Shown: positions 38,166 through 49,164, numbered from the stretch's first letter. The stretch is DNA of 64,000 nt from Clostridium novyi NT (GCF_000014125.1 NC_008593.1:1674001-1738000); one strand, 5' to 3'. Made by a program: numbers and translations. Notes: generated by a model from the letters alone, not told the origin.

Positions 38166-38251
38166 ATCTAAAGAATCGCTCCTTTTTTCTCTTTTTTACG
38201 ATTATGTATATTATTTAATTATAATCATATATGTTTAAATTGTAAACTTAA

Positions 38252-38293
38252 AAAACTTGTTTCCCCCTTAATACGAGAGAAACAAGTTTTTTT
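38252..38293 (-). terminator. Terminator after dnaJ
   Basis: AAAACTTGTTTC / GAAACAAGTTTT stem with a 15-base loop and a T-run on the minus strand, immediately after the dnaJ stop. Confidence 0.8.
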
Positions 38294-39422
38294 ATTTAAA
38301 GCTCTTTTTTATCTTATCTACAATAGTTTCCTTGCCTAAATCAGATCCTAGTTTCTCGCCACTAGCCTCCATAAAAGCAATTAACGCTGCCTTTTGCTTT
38401 TCATTTATAGCTTTTGGAACATCAACTATAACTTTTACATATTGATTTCCTCTACCATGTCCATTTACTCTTGGAACACCTTTTCCTTTTAATCTAAATG
38501 TAGTTCCTGATTGAGTTCCTGCTGGAATTTTATACTTAACTGAACCATCTACAGTTGGTACAGTGATTTCTGTTCCAAGCACTGCTTTTCCAAAACTTAT
38601 GTGCTCTTTTATATATATATCAAAGCCTCTTCTTTCAAAATTCTTGTGTGATGAAACTCTAATGTTTATATATAAATCTCCATTAGGTCCGCCATTTTTA
38701 CCTGGTTCACCTTGACCTCTTAATGGAAGAACATTTCCTGTATCAACACCAGCTGGTATATTTATTTTTATTTTCTTATTCTTTCTAACTGTTCCTTTTC
38801 CATGACAAGTTGTACATGGTTCATCAATAACTTTTCCACTACCACCACACTTGTCACAAGTGCTTGTGCTTACAAAACTTCCAAGTGGGGTATTTCTTTG
38901 CACTCTTACTTGACCTGTTCCGCCACATTTGTCACAAGTTTTTGAATCTGTGCCTGGTTTTGCTCCACTACCTGCACATGTATCACATTTTTCATTTCTA
39001 GTTATTGATATTTCCTTTTCAACACCAAAAACAGCTTCTTCAAATGTTAAGCTTACAGTATACTCAAGATCCGCTCCTCTTTCAGGACCATTTCTTCTTC
39101 TAGAAGAGAATCCCCCTCCAAAGAATGAATCAAATATATCTTCAAAGCCTCCCATACCTGAGAAACCGCCTCCACCAAATCCGCCGAAGCCACCGCCATT
39201 AAAGTCAGCACTTCCAAATTGATCGTAGTTAGCTTTCTTTTGTGGATCTGATAATACTTGATAAGCTTCATTTATATCTTTAAATTTTTCTTCAGCTTCT
39301 TTATTTCCTTGGTTTCTATCTGGATGATATTTCATTGCAAGTTTTCTATAAGCTTTTTTTATTTCATCATCACTAGCACCTTTTGATAGTCCAAGAACTT
39401 CATAATAGTCTTTACTAGCCAT
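38292..39422 (-). CDS. dnaJ: Chaperone protein DnaJ
   Basis: Hsp40 co-chaperone that stimulates DnaK ATPase and delivers substrates. 376 residues: J domain with the HPD motif (KYHPDRNQG), Gly/Phe-rich linker ([13 protein letters not shown]), four CxxCxGxG zinc repeats ([32 protein letters not shown]) and the C-terminal client-binding domains. It is the last gene of the hrcA operon. Confidence 0.97.
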   Translation of the reverse strand: MASKDYYEVLGLSKGASDDEIKKAYRKLAMKYHPDRNQGNKEAEEKFKDINEAYQVLSDPQKKANYDQFGSADFNGGGFGGFGGGGFSGMGGFEDIFDSFFGGGFSSRRRNGPERGADLEYTVSLTFEEAVFGVEKEISITRNEKCDTCAGSGAKPGTDSKTCDKCGGTGQVRVQRNTPLGSFVSTSTCDKCGGSGKVIDEPCTTCHGKGTVRKNKKIKINIPAGVDTGNVLPLRGQGEPGKNGGPNGDLYINIRVSSHKNFERRGFDIYIKEHISFGKAVLGTEITVPTVDGSVKYKIPAGTQSGTTFRLKGKGVPRVNGHGRGNQYVKVIVDVPKAINEKQKAALIAFMEASGEKLGSDLGKETIVDKIKKSFK

Positions 39423-39463
39423 CCCTACTTACCACCACCTAATGCTGTATTTCCTAAGATAAA

Positions 39464-39493
39464 TTAAGGGAAGGCTAATAAACCATCCCTTAA
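39464..39493 (-). promoter_or_regulatory. Hairpin between dnaK and dnaJ (possible attenuator or processing site)
   Basis: TTAAGGGA / TCCCTTAA with 14-base loop and no good T-run. It could lower dnaJ relative to dnaK expression or mark RNA processing. Confidence 0.4.
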
Positions 39494-39520
39494 CTATAAA
39501 CTTGTTTTAGTATAACTAAT

Positions 39521-41374
39521 TTATTTATCGTCTTCAACCTTAAAATCTGCATCTACTACATTATCATCATCTTTTCCTTGAGCATTTCCACCCATATCAG
39601 CTCCTTGAGTTCCTTGAGCTCCTTGTTGTGCTTCTGCTCCTGCTTGTTGATATAATTTAGATGATACTTTGTAGAATTCTTCAGTTAATTCAGTTGTAGC
39701 TTTTTTAATAGCTTCTAAATCTTCTCCATCTTTAACTTGTCTTAAGGCTTCTAATTTTTCTTCAACGTTTTTCTTATCAGCTTCTTCTACCTTATCTCCA
39801 AGATCTTTTAATGCTTTTTCAGTTTGATATAATGCTGAATCTGCATTGTTTTTAACTTCTACTGATTCTTTTCTCTTTTCATCTTCTGCTGCAAATTTTT
39901 CTGCTTCTTTTACAGCCTTATCTATTTCATCATCACTTAAATTTGTTGAAGCTGTAATTGTGATGTTTGCTTCTTTTCCTGTTCCCTTATCTTTAGCAGA
40001 AACATTTAATATACCGTTAGCATCTATATCGAAAGATACTTCTATTTGAGGGATTCCTCTTGGAGCTGGTGCTATACCGCTTAATTGGAATCTTCCAAGT
40101 GTTTTGTTATCTCCAGCCATTTTTCTTTCACCTTGAACTATATGGATATCAACTGAAGTTTGATTATCTGCTGCAGTTGAGAATATTTGGCTCTTTCTTG
40201 TAGGTATAGTTGTGTTTCTTTCTATTAATGGAGTTGCAACTCCTCCCATTGTCTCAATTCCTAAAGTAAGTGGAGTTACATCAAGAAGTAATATGTCTTT
40301 AACTTCTCCTGTTAATACCCCTGCTTGAACTGCTGCACCCATAGCAACAACTTCATCTGGGTTAACTCCCTTAGATGGTTCTTTTCCTGTGAATTTTTGA
40401 ACAGCTTCTTGAACTGCTGGAATTCTTGTAGAACCACCAACAAGTACTACTTTATCTATATCATTGATTGTAAGCTCAGCATCAGCTAATGCTTTTTTCA
40501 TTGGTTCAATTGTAGCTTGAACTAGGTCTGCACTTAATTCTTCAAATTTAGCTCTTGTAAGATCCATATCTATGTGTTTTGGACCTGTTGCATCAGCAGT
40601 TATAAATGGTAAGTTGATGTTTGTTTTAGTTGATGAAGATAATTCTATTTTTGCTTTTTCAGCAGCTTCTTTTAATCTTTGAAGAGCCATTTTATCATTT
40701 CTTAAATCAATTCCATTTTCAGCTTTAAATGTTTCAGCTATATAATCCATGATTTTTTGGTCGAAGTCATCTCCACCTAATTTTGTGTTACCATTTGTAG
40801 CTTTAACTTCAAATACACCGTCTCCAAGTTCTAGTATAGATACGTCGAAAGTACCGCCACCTAAGTCATATACGAATATTTTATGGCTTTTATCCATTTT
40901 ATCAAGACCATATGCAAGTGATGCTGCAGTTGGTTCATTTATTATTCTCTTTACATCTAATCCTGCTATTTTACCGGCATTTTTAGTTGCTTGTCTTTCA
41001 CTATCATTAAAGTATGCTGGAACTGTGATAACTGCTTCTGTTACAGTTTCACCTAAGTATGCTTCAGCATCTGCTTTTAATTTTTGAAGTATCATTGCTG
41101 ATATTTCTTCTGGAGAATAGTCTTTTCCATCAACGTTCACTCTATAATCTGTTCCCATATGTCTTTTTATTGAGATAATTGTTTTATCTGGGTTTGTAAT
41201 TGCTTGTCTTTTTGCAACTTGACCTACAAGTCTTTCTCCGTCTTCTTTGAATGCTACAACTGAAGGAGTTGTTCTTGAACCTTCAGCATTTGGTATAACA
41301 ACTGGATTTCCACCTTCCATAACTGATACACATGAATTTGTAGTTCCTAAGTCAATTCCTATTATTTTTCCCAT
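39521..41374 (-). CDS. dnaK: Chaperone protein DnaK (Hsp70)
   Basis: ATP-dependent Hsp70 chaperone. 617 residues: nucleotide-binding domain with [28 protein letters not shown] and [14 protein letters not shown], linker [11 protein letters not shown], substrate-binding domain and C-terminal lid with a Gln/Gly-rich tail. It is regulated by HrcA through CIRCE. Confidence 0.98.
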   Translation of the reverse strand: MGKIIGIDLGTTNSCVSVMEGGNPVVIPNAEGSRTTPSVVAFKEDGERLVGQVAKRQAITNPDKTIISIKRHMGTDYRVNVDGKDYSPEEISAMILQKLKADAEAYLGETVTEAVITVPAYFNDSERQATKNAGKIAGLDVKRIINEPTAASLAYGLDKMDKSHKIFVYDLGGGTFDVSILELGDGVFEVKATNGNTKLGGDDFDQKIMDYIAETFKAENGIDLRNDKMALQRLKEAAEKAKIELSSSTKTNINLPFITADATGPKHIDMDLTRAKFEELSADLVQATIEPMKKALADAELTINDIDKVVLVGGSTRIPAVQEAVQKFTGKEPSKGVNPDEVVAMGAAVQAGVLTGEVKDILLLDVTPLTLGIETMGGVATPLIERNTTIPTRKSQIFSTAADNQTSVDIHIVQGERKMAGDNKTLGRFQLSGIAPAPRGIPQIEVSFDIDANGILNVSAKDKGTGKEANITITASTNLSDDEIDKAVKEAEKFAAEDEKRKESVEVKNNADSALYQTEKALKDLGDKVEEADKKNVEEKLEALRQVKDGEDLEAIKKATTELTEEFYKVSSKLYQQAGAEAQQGAQGTQGADMGGNAQGKDDDNVVDADFKVEDDK

Positions 41375-41429
41375 TATTATTTACCTCCTAAAATATAAAT
41401 ATATTCATATATTTAACTATCTCTTTATC

Positions 41430-42047
41430 TTAATTAGCAACTTTAACCATACTAAATCTTAAAACTTTATCTTCTCTTTTAAACCCTTTTTGAAATACCT
41501 CAACTACTTGGTTCTTACCATAATTGCTATCTTCAACATGCATTATTGCATTATGATAATTTGGATCAAATTCTCCTTCTGAAGGTAATTCTTCAATTCC
41601 AAGCTTCTCAAAAGCTGTTTCAAATTGCTTCATTGTCATTTCAATACCTTTTTTTAGGTCTTCTGCATTACCTTCAGCCATCATAGCTCTTTCTAAGTTG
41701 TCAAATACAGGAAGAATATTTTTTAGAACATCCGAGCAAGAAGTATTGTATATTTCTTTCTTTTCTCTTTCAGTTCTATTTCTGAAGTTTTCATATTCAG
41801 CATCTATTCTAGAAAGTCTATCTTGTAGAGCTTTCACTTCATTTTGTAATTTCTTATTTTCAGACATTAATTCATTGTTTTGATTTTTTAAACCTTCAAT
41901 AATATCTTCTTTAGCTTCTTCTTTACATTCTTCCTTAGTTTCTTCGCAAGCTTTGTCGCAGTTTTCATTGCAACTTTCATTTTTTTGTTCTTCATTTAAC
42001 GTTTCTTCTACGTCTGAAGTTTTCTTATCTTTTTCATCTTTTATCAT
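41430..42047 (-). CDS. grpE: GrpE nucleotide exchange factor
   Basis: Releases ADP from DnaK and acts as thermosensor. 205 residues: acidic Glu/Cys-containing N-terminal tail, long coiled-coil (EGLKNQNNELMSENKKLQNE), the dimer region ENFRNRTEREKKEIY and the C-terminal beta domain (VVEVFQKGFKREDKVLRFSM). The acidic tail is Cys-rich (NESCNENCDKACEE), which is unusual. Confidence 0.96.
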   Translation of the reverse strand: MIKDEKDKKTSDVEETLNEEQKNESCNENCDKACEETKEECKEEAKEDIIEGLKNQNNELMSENKKLQNEVKALQDRLSRIDAEYENFRNRTEREKKEIYNTSCSDVLKNILPVFDNLERAMMAEGNAEDLKKGIEMTMKQFETAFEKLGIEELPSEGEFDPNYHNAIMHVEDSNYGKNQVVEVFQKGFKREDKVLRFSMVKVAN

Positions 42048-42058
42048 AATTTCACCTC

Positions 42059-43123
42059 TTACTTATGATCAAAATATATTTGCCCAATATTATCATTTAG
42101 TATTCTAACAAACTGTGTAAGCAAGGATATAGTCTTTGAGTACTGCATCCTTGTTGGACCAATAACTCCTATAGTTCCTAGCACTTGATTTTTAAAACTG
42201 TAATTAGCTGAAAGTATACTACAGTCTTGAGCATCTTTTATAAGGTTTTCTCTTCCTATGCTTATAGACACATTAGTACCATCTTGAACTAAATTTTCTT
42301 CTTGCTTAAGTAATTCATTTAATACTTTTTTATTATCTAATAAAGCTAAAAATTGCCTTGCTTTTTCTATATCATTGTACTCTGGGTAATTAAATATATT
42401 TGTAGCTCCCTTGCAATAAATCTCACTATTATCACTTTTGTTTAGTGTCTCGTATAAAGCAGTTATAATCGCATCAAAGATATCCTCGTATCCAGTTAAA
42501 CCATGTTTAAGTTCATTTATAACTTCTAAATTTATATCTTGTATTGTTAAATTACGTAACTTTTCATTAAGAAAATTTGATAGCTTCTGTAATACATTGT
42601 TACTTATATCTTTGTTTACCTTAATAACATTATTATTTATCATACCATTTTGTGTTATTATTACAGCAAGAATATTATTCTTATCTATATTTAATAACTG
42701 TATTAACCTTATGTAGCTATTTCTTGGAGACGTAGTTTTAACTATACAAGTTAAATTAGTAAGTTCTGAAAGCAATTCTATAGACTTTTTAACTATTTCA
42801 TCCACTTCATATAATGCCTCTGTAATAAGCTGACTTTTTATTTTTATTTCCTCTTCTTGAGTTAAAGTGGGTAATTTAATAAGTTTATCTACATATAATC
42901 TATATCCCATATCAGATGGTTTTCTTCCTGATGAAGTATGCAATTGTTCTATAAGGCCCATTTCTTCTAAATCAGACATTTCATTTCTTATAGTAGCTGA
43001 ACTTATTCCTAAATCGTATTTCTTAGCTATAGTCCTAGAACCTACAGGCTCACCAGTGATGATATAATCTTGAATAATAGCTTGTAATATTTTAATCTTT
43101 CTACTATCTATATTAAAATCCAT
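42059..43123 (-). CDS. hrcA: Heat-inducible transcription repressor HrcA
   Basis: Represses the hrcA-grpE-dnaK-dnaJ operon by binding CIRCE; the GroE chaperone keeps it active. 354 residues with winged HTH (GISSATIRNEMSDLEEMGLI) and HrcA domain (LIQLLNIDKNNILAVIITQN, IGVIGPTRMQYSK). It is the first gene of the operon, 23 bp after the CIRCE element. Confidence 0.96.
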   Translation of the reverse strand: MDFNIDSRKIKILQAIIQDYIITGEPVGSRTIAKKYDLGISSATIRNEMSDLEEMGLIEQLHTSSGRKPSDMGYRLYVDKLIKLPTLTQEEEIKIKSQLITEALYEVDEIVKKSIELLSELTNLTCIVKTTSPRNSYIRLIQLLNIDKNNILAVIITQNGMINNNVIKVNKDISNNVLQKLSNFLNEKLRNLTIQDINLEVINELKHGLTGYEDIFDAIITALYETLNKSDNSEIYCKGATNIFNYPEYNDIEKARQFLALLDNKKVLNELLKQEENLVQDGTNVSISIGRENLIKDAQDCSILSANYSFKNQVLGTIGVIGPTRMQYSKTISLLTQFVRILNDNIGQIYFDHK

Positions 43124-43145
43124 TCTTAATTCATCACCTCTTTTA

Positions 43146-43172
43146 TTAGCACTCGTTTTAGTTGAGTGCTAA
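43146..43172. promoter_or_regulatory. CIRCE element (HrcA operator)
   Basis: TTAGCACTC, nine bases, GAGTGCTAA: exact match to the CIRCE consensus, between the promoter and hrcA. Confidence 0.97.
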
Positions 43173-43185
43173 TTACTACGTTTTA

Positions 43186-43214
43186 AACTTATCACTACAC
43201 TATTTTTTTGTCAA
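43186..43214 (-). promoter_or_regulatory. Sigma-A promoter of the hrcA-dnaK operon
   Basis: Minus strand TTGACA (43209-43214), 17-bp spacer, TAAGTT (43186-43191) with an extended TG element; CIRCE lies directly downstream. Confidence 0.75.
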
Positions 43215-43317
43215 CATTATACTATTTCCAAAATTTATTTATTTGAATAAATATTTTAAATAAGTATGGATTTGCTCTAAAATTCTCTGTTTTACTATGT
43301 TTTATATATATTTTTTC

Positions 43318-44445
43318 TTAATCTAAAATAAAATCACTTAAAACATAATTGGAAACTTCAATTCCCTTATGGGATAAAGATAAATAATCATCCTTTTCTA
43401 CAAGCAATCCATTAGCTTTATATTTTTTTATTACTTCTCCATATAAATCATAAATTTCTTTATTAAATCTTTTGTAAAATTCTTTTTTAGAAATTCCTTT
43501 TATCTTTCTAAGTCCCATGAACATAAATTCTTCTATGTCACTTTTAAAAGAACTTTTTAATTTTTCTGTAATAGGACTTTTGTTTTCTTTCATACACTCT
43601 ATATACTTTTCAATATCATTTTCATTTCTATATCTATAGCCATCTACATAAGAATGTGCTGCTGCACCACATCCTATATATTCATTTAGATCCCAATAAA
43701 CTAGATTATGTCTACATTCATAGTTTTTCTTCGCAAAATTTGATATTTCATATTGATGATATCCTTTACCTTCTAAAAACTTCAATGTATAATAATACAT
43801 TTCTCTTTCTAGTTCTTCACTTGGAAGCTCTATTTTATTCTTTTCATAAAAATCATAAAAAGGCGTTCCTTCTTCAATTATTAAGCTATAACAAGATAAA
43901 TGTTCTGGATTTAATTTTGTAACTTCATCTAATGTTTCTTTCCAATCATCTAGTGTTTGATTTGGTATTCCAAACATTAAATCTACGTTTATATTTTTAA
44001 ACCCCATATTTCTTGCCATATGATAGCTTTTTAAAAATTCATCTTTTGTGTGTATTCTTCCAAGGGATTTTAAATGCTTATCTTGCCAAGATTGTAACCC
44101 TATACTTAATCTATTAACTCCAATACTCTTTAAGAATTTTAGCTTTTCTTCATCAAATGTTTTAGGATTACTTTCTACAGTAAACTCTAAATTACTAGTT
44201 TTTGATAGTTTATCTATACTTTGTTTTAATATATTCCATCCCTGTAAACACAAATAGGTGGGAGTTCCCCCACCTATAAAAATCGTGCTTATTTTTTTAT
44301 TTTTTACGTTATCTATTTCTTTTGAAAGTGCCTTTGAATACTCTACCATTGTATCTTCTCTACCACAATAGGATGTAAAGTCACAATATAAGCACTTTTG
44401 TTTACAAAAAGGGATATGAATATATAATGATGTGTCATTATACAT
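43318..44445 (-). CDS. hemW: Radical-SAM protein HemW (heme chaperone-like, HemN family)
   Basis: Related to oxygen-independent coproporphyrinogen III oxidase but in the HemW subgroup, thought to insert heme into acceptors. About 375 residues; radical-SAM motif CKQKCLYCDF near the start lacks the extra Cys of true HemN (CDFTSYCG). ATG 44445 is chosen because GGAG lies nine bases upstream. It is placed between lepA and hrcA as in Bacillus. Its role in a heme-poor anaerobe is unclear. Confidence 0.92.
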   Translation of the reverse strand: MYNDTSLYIHIPFCKQKCLYCDFTSYCGREDTMVEYSKALSKEIDNVKNKKISTIFIGGGTPTYLCLQGWNILKQSIDKLSKTSNLEFTVESNPKTFDEEKLKFLKSIGVNRLSIGLQSWQDKHLKSLGRIHTKDEFLKSYHMARNMGFKNINVDLMFGIPNQTLDDWKETLDEVTKLNPEHLSCYSLIIEEGTPFYDFYEKNKIELPSEELEREMYYYTLKFLEGKGYHQYEISNFAKKNYECRHNLVYWDLNEYIGCGAAAHSYVDGYRYRNENDIEKYIECMKENKSPITEKLKSSFKSDIEEFMFMGLRKIKGISKKEFYKRFNKEIYDLYGEVIKKYKANGLLVEKDDYLSLSHKGIEVSNYVLSDFILD

Positions 44446-44472
44446 ACTTATTATCTCCATTTCACTTTATAA

Positions 44473-46278
44473 TTAATCAACTTTTAAAATTGACATAAAT
44501 GCTTCTTGTGGTACTTCTACGCTACCAATTTGACGCATTCTCTTCTTACCTTCTTTTTGTTTTTCAAGAAGCTTTCTTTTTCTTGAAATATCTCCTCCAT
44601 AGCATTTTGCAAGAACGTCTTTTCTCATAGCTTTTACTGTTTCTCTAGCTATTATTTTAGCTCCTACGGCTGCTTGAATTGGTATTTCAAACATTTGTCT
44701 TGGTATAACTTCTTTTAATTTTTCCGCAATAGCTCTACCCTTATTATATGCTCTTTCTTCTGGAACTATCATGGACAATGCATCTACTACATCTCCATTT
44801 AGTAACATATCAAGCTTTACAAGTTTAGCCTGTTTGTATCCATTTAGTTCATAGTCTAAAGATGCATAACCTTTTGTTTTAGACTTAAGCATGTCAAAGA
44901 AATCATATATTATTTCATTTAATGGAATATAGTAATTAACAACAACTCTTGTAGTTTCTATGTATTCCATGTCTATAAATGTACCTCTTTTATTTTGACA
45001 AAGTTCCATAACTGCACCAACAAAGTCTGATGGTGTTATTATAGACGCCTTAACTACTGGTTCTTCCATTTTTTCTATTTCAGTTGGATCTGGCATATTT
45101 GTAGGATTTGTTATTTTTAACATCTCCCCATCTCTTTTGTATATGTTGTATATAACTGATGGAGCTGTTGTTATAATGTCTAAGTTAAATTCTCTTTCTA
45201 TTCTCTCTTGAATTATTTCCATATGAAGTAATCCTAAAAATCCACATCTAAATCCAAATCCTAGAGCTATAGATGTTTCTGGTTCATAAGATAATGCCGC
45301 ATCATTTAATTTTAACTTTTCTAAGGCTTCTTTTAATTCTTCGTATTTTGCACCGTCAACAGGGTAGATTCCACTATAAACCATTGGAATTGCTGGTCTG
45401 TATCCTTCAAGTGGTTCTTTGGCAGGTCTAGATGCTTCTGTTATTGTATCACCAACACCTGCATCTCTTAAATTTTTAATTGAAGCCGTTATATATCCAA
45501 CATCCCCAGCTCTAAGTTCTTTCATTGGGAAGAAGTTTGGAGTGAATATACCTGTTTCTGTTACTTCATATTCTTTATTTGTAGCCATAAATTTAATTTT
45601 TGTTCCTGGCTTTACTACACCATCTTTAATTCTTACATAACATACAACACCTTTGTAACTGTCATAATAAGAGTCAAAGATTAGCGCTTTTAATGGAGCT
45701 TCTTCATCTCCATCTGGAACTGGTACCTTTTCTACTATAGCTTCTAATACATCTTTTATATTTAGTCCTGTTTTTGCTGAAACAAGTGGTGCATCATGTG
45801 CTTCTATTCCGATTACATCTTCTATTTCTTCTTTTACTTCATCCGGTCTTGCACTAGGTAAATCAATTTTATTTATAACTGGTACTATTTCAAGATCATG
45901 ATCTAATGCAAGATAACAATTTGCAAGAGTTTGCGCTTGGATACCTTGTGTTGCATCAACTACAAGTATTGCTCCTTCACAAGCTGCAAGGCTTCTAGAA
46001 ACCTCATAGTTAAAGTCTACATGTCCTGGAGTATCTATTAAGTTTAATATGTACTCTTCACCGTCATCTCTCTTGTAAACTAATCTTGCTGCTTGAGATT
46101 TTATAGTTATTCCTCTCTCTTTTTCAAGCTCCATCTTATCAAGCACTTGGTTTTCCATTTCTCTTTGAGTTAAAGTACCTGTAGCTTCTAGTAATCTATC
46201 AGCAAGAGTAGACTTACCGTGGTCAATATGTGCTACTATCGAAAAGTTTCTCGTATGTTTTTTTCTATCATTCTGCAT
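44473..46278 (-). CDS. lepA: Elongation factor 4 (LepA)
   Basis: Ribosome-associated GTPase linked to 30S assembly and translation fidelity. About 601 residues from ATG 46278 (GGGGG seven bases upstream): G domain [29 protein letters not shown]; LepA-specific C-terminal domain with [20 protein letters not shown] and [20 protein letters not shown]. Conserved neighbours are hemW and spoIIP. Confidence 0.97.
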   Translation of the reverse strand: MQNDRKKHTRNFSIVAHIDHGKSTLADRLLEATGTLTQREMENQVLDKMELEKERGITIKSQAARLVYKRDDGEEYILNLIDTPGHVDFNYEVSRSLAACEGAILVVDATQGIQAQTLANCYLALDHDLEIVPVINKIDLPSARPDEVKEEIEDVIGIEAHDAPLVSAKTGLNIKDVLEAIVEKVPVPDGDEEAPLKALIFDSYYDSYKGVVCYVRIKDGVVKPGTKIKFMATNKEYEVTETGIFTPNFFPMKELRAGDVGYITASIKNLRDAGVGDTITEASRPAKEPLEGYRPAIPMVYSGIYPVDGAKYEELKEALEKLKLNDAALSYEPETSIALGFGFRCGFLGLLHMEIIQERIEREFNLDIITTAPSVIYNIYKRDGEMLKITNPTNMPDPTEIEKMEEPVVKASIITPSDFVGAVMELCQNKRGTFIDMEYIETTRVVVNYYIPLNEIIYDFFDMLKSKTKGYASLDYELNGYKQAKLVKLDMLLNGDVVDALSMIVPEERAYNKGRAIAEKLKEVIPRQMFEIPIQAAVGAKIIARETVKAMRKDVLAKCYGGDISRKRKLLEKQKEGKKRMRQIGSVEVPQEAFMSILKVD

Positions 46279-46328
46279 GTATTTTACCCCCATTGCACAT
46301 CATAAATCAAAGTAAATTATATCACATA

Positions 46329-46350
46329 AATATTGACACATGTCAATATT
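46329..46350. promoter_or_regulatory. Inverted repeat at the lepA promoter
   Basis: AATATTGACA-CA-TGTCAATATT: 10-bp arms, 2-base centre. On the minus strand it contains a TTGACA (-35 like) 19 bp from TGATATAAT (46316-46324), so it may be an operator over the lepA promoter; it has no T-run and so is a poor terminator. Confidence 0.45.
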
Positions 46351-46375
46351 AACTATCTTAGTTATCCTTATGGTA

Positions 46376-46771
46376 CTATATTTTTTGTTTTTTTACCAAC
46401 TTTAAAATATACTCCTTAACACCTACAACTTCATTCTTAACTTCTCTTTTAAAATTTACTATGGAATTACTATTTATAAAAAACTCGTATTTATTTGTAT
46501 CAATTCTAAAATCAAATGGTTTCTTTTCAAATAAAATTCTCACTTTAGGTATATTAATATCACTTTTTATATCATACTTTTCTGGATAACTTAGTACGTC
46601 CACCACGTTATCTAAATTATTGTTTTCATATCTTTGATTTATACTTTTATTGGTATTCATATCTTTCATTATGCTTTCGTATATTTGTCTGTTTAAATTA
46701 ATATTTATTTTACAAAGACCAACTAATATAACTAAAAACATTGCTATAAAAGATATCTTATATTTTTTCAT
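46376..46771 (-). CDS. Small membrane-anchored protein between spoIIP and lepA (unknown)
   Basis: 131 residues: short basic start, one N-terminal membrane helix (ISFIAMFLVILVGLCKI), then a polar external region and a Lys-rich end. AAGGAGG precedes the ATG. The C-terminal part (KKPFDFRIDTNKYEFFINSN) looks like a small beta unit. It follows spoIIP by 51 bp and could be co-transcribed during sporulation. I do not recognise the family. Confidence 0.65.
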   Translation of the reverse strand: MKKYKISFIAMFLVILVGLCKININLNRQIYESIMKDMNTNKSINQRYENNNLDNVVDVLSYPEKYDIKSDINIPKVRILFEKKPFDFRIDTNKYEFFINSNSIVNFKREVKNEVVGVKEYILKLVKKQKI

Positions 46772-46822
46772 AAAAAAAATACCTCCTTAGTATTAAGGAT
46801 GTACTTTTTTATATTATTTTAT

Positions 46823-47929
46823 TCAATTCTTTCCATTTATATATTGTGCAATTATTCTAGATAAATATTTTGAAGAAGCTTTTGCCTCTTGTAATGTATT
46901 AACATGTGAACCCATTTCAATTAGAAGTGCATTGTTACTAAGGTCTTGACTATATAAATTTTTTCCGTAATCATAGAACCATGTACCTCTATTATAGCTT
47001 TTAGTCGTCTTATTTCCAGGGTAAAGTTTATTTGATATACCCTGTAGTGTTTCTGCAAGTTGTATATTTTTAGCTGAATGAGGATTTTTTCTTACTAATA
47101 CAAATTGAAATCTAGCAACATTTTCACCATTTATTGTGGTAGTTACCCTCTCCTTATTTACAACGGAATCTCTATGTAAGTCTATTATTAATTTAAAATC
47201 TCCATATTGTTTTAGATATTTTTTTAAAGTTAATCTAGAATATTTATAGGCATTATTATAATCTTTAACATCATGGACAGTAGTATCATGTATTACTGAT
47301 ATACCATATTTATTTAGCTCTTTTTTTATTTCTTCCCCCACTGCAACAATACTATTACTTTGATCAGTTGTATTCCATCTATTAATAGATGTACCATAAG
47401 GCATGTAACTTTCACAAGTATGAGTATGATAGATTAACACTTCTGGTTTAGATGGCATCTTCTTTTGAAGCTCCTTACTAAATACAGGTGCCGATGCCAT
47501 ATTCCCATTTCCATCTGATTTGTTTTCATTTGCATTTTCTACATAAACTTGATCGTCATTTAATATGAATTCATTGAAAATATGCTCAGGATCCCTATCT
47601 TTAAAATTTTTTTCATCTTCTAAGCTTTTATATTCTTCATCTGCACTTAAATAAGCGATTTCTTTTCCAAGTACGCTTAAATAGTCTTTACTATTCATAC
47701 CTATAATTTTTGAAAAAGAACTATCCATTTTAGCATAATCTTTATCTCTACTATTAACAACAGGCATTGTATTATTTATTATTCCAGAATATACTTTATT
47801 AACAGGAGTTTCATAAGTAAAGCAAGTTTTCTTTACAATTGCCAACAATCCTATAAAAATAAAAAATGCAACAAAGGCAAATATAAAAACTATTCTTATA
47901 TCATAATTATCATTTTTCCTTAAGTTCAT
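46823..47929 (-). CDS. spoIIP: Stage II sporulation protein P
   Basis: Peptidoglycan amidase/endopeptidase of the SpoIID-SpoIIM-SpoIIP engulfment machine. 368 residues: N-terminal membrane anchor (IVFIFAFVAFFIFIGLLAI), then an amidase-3-type zinc domain with LIYHTHTCESYMPYG, LIIDLHRDSV and LLIEMGSHVNTLQEA. AAGGAGG precedes the ATG. It lies downstream of gpr as in Bacillus; sigma-E control is expected. Confidence 0.95.
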   Translation of the reverse strand: MNLRKNDNYDIRIVFIFAFVAFFIFIGLLAIVKKTCFTYETPVNKVYSGIINNTMPVVNSRDKDYAKMDSSFSKIIGMNSKDYLSVLGKEIAYLSADEEYKSLEDEKNFKDRDPEHIFNEFILNDDQVYVENANENKSDGNGNMASAPVFSKELQKKMPSKPEVLIYHTHTCESYMPYGTSINRWNTTDQSNSIVAVGEEIKKELNKYGISVIHDTTVHDVKDYNNAYKYSRLTLKKYLKQYGDFKLIIDLHRDSVVNKERVTTTINGENVARFQFVLVRKNPHSAKNIQLAETLQGISNKLYPGNKTTKSYNRGTWFYDYGKNLYSQDLSNNALLIEMGSHVNTLQEAKASSKYLSRIIAQYINGKN

Positions 47930-47992
47930 TACAATCCCTCCTTATATTTATGGTTATCATTAATATATATGAGAGATTGTTTCTAAATATTC

Positions 47993-48967
47993 CTAATTTG
48001 TGTATTTATTTATTTCATCTATATCAAGTGCAGGTTGAAGAGATATATTGATTCCTCCTGCTATGATTTTAGATAGTACATCTATATCCATATCAATTTC
48101 TTTTGGGGTTACAAACATATCCCCTATGTAAGGATATAAAATTTCATTTAGTAATGACTGCTTTTCATCTCTATTTATAGAATTAAGCATTTTAAAAAAC
48201 TCACTTCCACTATTTGATTGATTTATAAATGCATCTATTGCTAAATCTATTGAATCATTTGCTAGAGTTATTGCATGAACAACTGTTGGAACTCCTATTG
48301 CTATAACTGGTATTCCAAGTGTCCTCTCGCTTATTTCCATTCTTTTATTTCCTATACCTGATCCAGGAGATATTCCTGTATTACCTATTTGAATATTTTT
48401 ATTTACTCTTTCTGTGCTTCTAGAAGCTAAAGCATCTATACATATTATTAAGTTAGGTTTTATTTTTTCCACAACAGCTTTTATAATCTCACCAGTTTCG
48501 ATTCCTGTAAGACCCAAAACTCCTGGTGATAATGCACAAACCGGTCTTATATTTTCATCTATTTTGTCTGGAACAAGTTCTCTTAAATGTCTAGTTATCA
48601 TAAGTTTTGAAATCACCTTTGGACCTAAAGCATCCGGTGTTATATTCCAATTTCCTAGTCCAACTACAAGTGTAGTCATATCTTTATCTATATTTATCAT
48701 ATGGGATAATGTTGTAGCAAAAACCTTGCTTACATCTTCCATTACGTCTTTATCATAATTTAAAGATTCGGGTAGTTCTAATGTGACATATCTTCCAATA
48801 GGCTTTCCCATACTTCTTTCCCCATCTTCATCTAATATTTTAACATCTACTATCTTAACTCCTGAATCAAAGTCTTCTGTAAATTCTACACCTTTAATAT
48901 TTTTTTTATTTTCTTCTTCATAAATCTCCTTAGCTTCTACTGCTAAATCCGTTCTTATATTTTTCAC
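47993..48967 (-). CDS. gpr: GPR endopeptidase (germination protease)
   Basis: Degrades small acid-soluble spore proteins at germination. 324 residues, with the family blocks VVGLGNWNITPDALGPKVIS, ALSPGVLGLTGIETGEII, CIDALASRS and GNTGISPGSGIGNKR. It is made as a zymogen that loses a short N-terminal propeptide. The start is GTG at 48967 with GGAGG eight bases upstream; a nearby ATG is out of frame. A forespore (sigma-G type) promoter is expected but not placed. Confidence 0.95.
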   Translation of the reverse strand: MKNIRTDLAVEAKEIYEEENKKNIKGVEFTEDFDSGVKIVDVKILDEDGERSMGKPIGRYVTLELPESLNYDKDVMEDVSKVFATTLSHMINIDKDMTTLVVGLGNWNITPDALGPKVISKLMITRHLRELVPDKIDENIRPVCALSPGVLGLTGIETGEIIKAVVEKIKPNLIICIDALASRSTERVNKNIQIGNTGISPGSGIGNKRMEISERTLGIPVIAIGVPTVVHAITLANDSIDLAIDAFINQSNSGSEFFKMLNSINRDEKQSLLNEILYPYIGDMFVTPKEIDMDIDVLSKIIAGGINISLQPALDIDEINKYTN

Positions 48968-49053
48968 AACATGCCCCTCCTATTTTGAATTCTATAATCT
49001 GTATTTTGTCCTAATTCACTTTTAATAATTCGTAAATAATTAGAAATTTATAC

Positions 49054-49082
49054 TTGAAGTGCCTTTTAAATAATGCTATAAT
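49054..49082 (+). promoter_or_regulatory. Sigma-A promoter of rpsT
   Basis: TTGAAG (49054-49059), 17-bp spacer, TATAAT (49077-49082). Confidence 0.8.
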
Positions 49083-49088
49083 ATCATG

Positions 49089-49164
49089 TGTTGAGTAAGG
49101 CAATCGTATAAAGATTCCCCGAAGCTGCTTAACCCTACTATTACCACAAGGGGGTGAAAATGAA
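49089..49164 (+). promoter_or_regulatory. rpsT 5' leader, possibly structured
   Basis: About 75 nt between the promoter and rpsT with more GC than its surroundings (TTGAGTAAGGCAATCG, CCCCGAAGCTGCTTAACCC) and potential GAGTAAG/CTTAAC pairing, ending in AAGGGGGTG. It could mediate autoregulation by S20; no family name can be assigned by eye. Confidence 0.4.

Noticed and set aside
38929..39222. 97-codon Pro-rich plus-strand ORF
   Set aside because: It is antisense to the Gly-rich region and zinc repeats of dnaJ.
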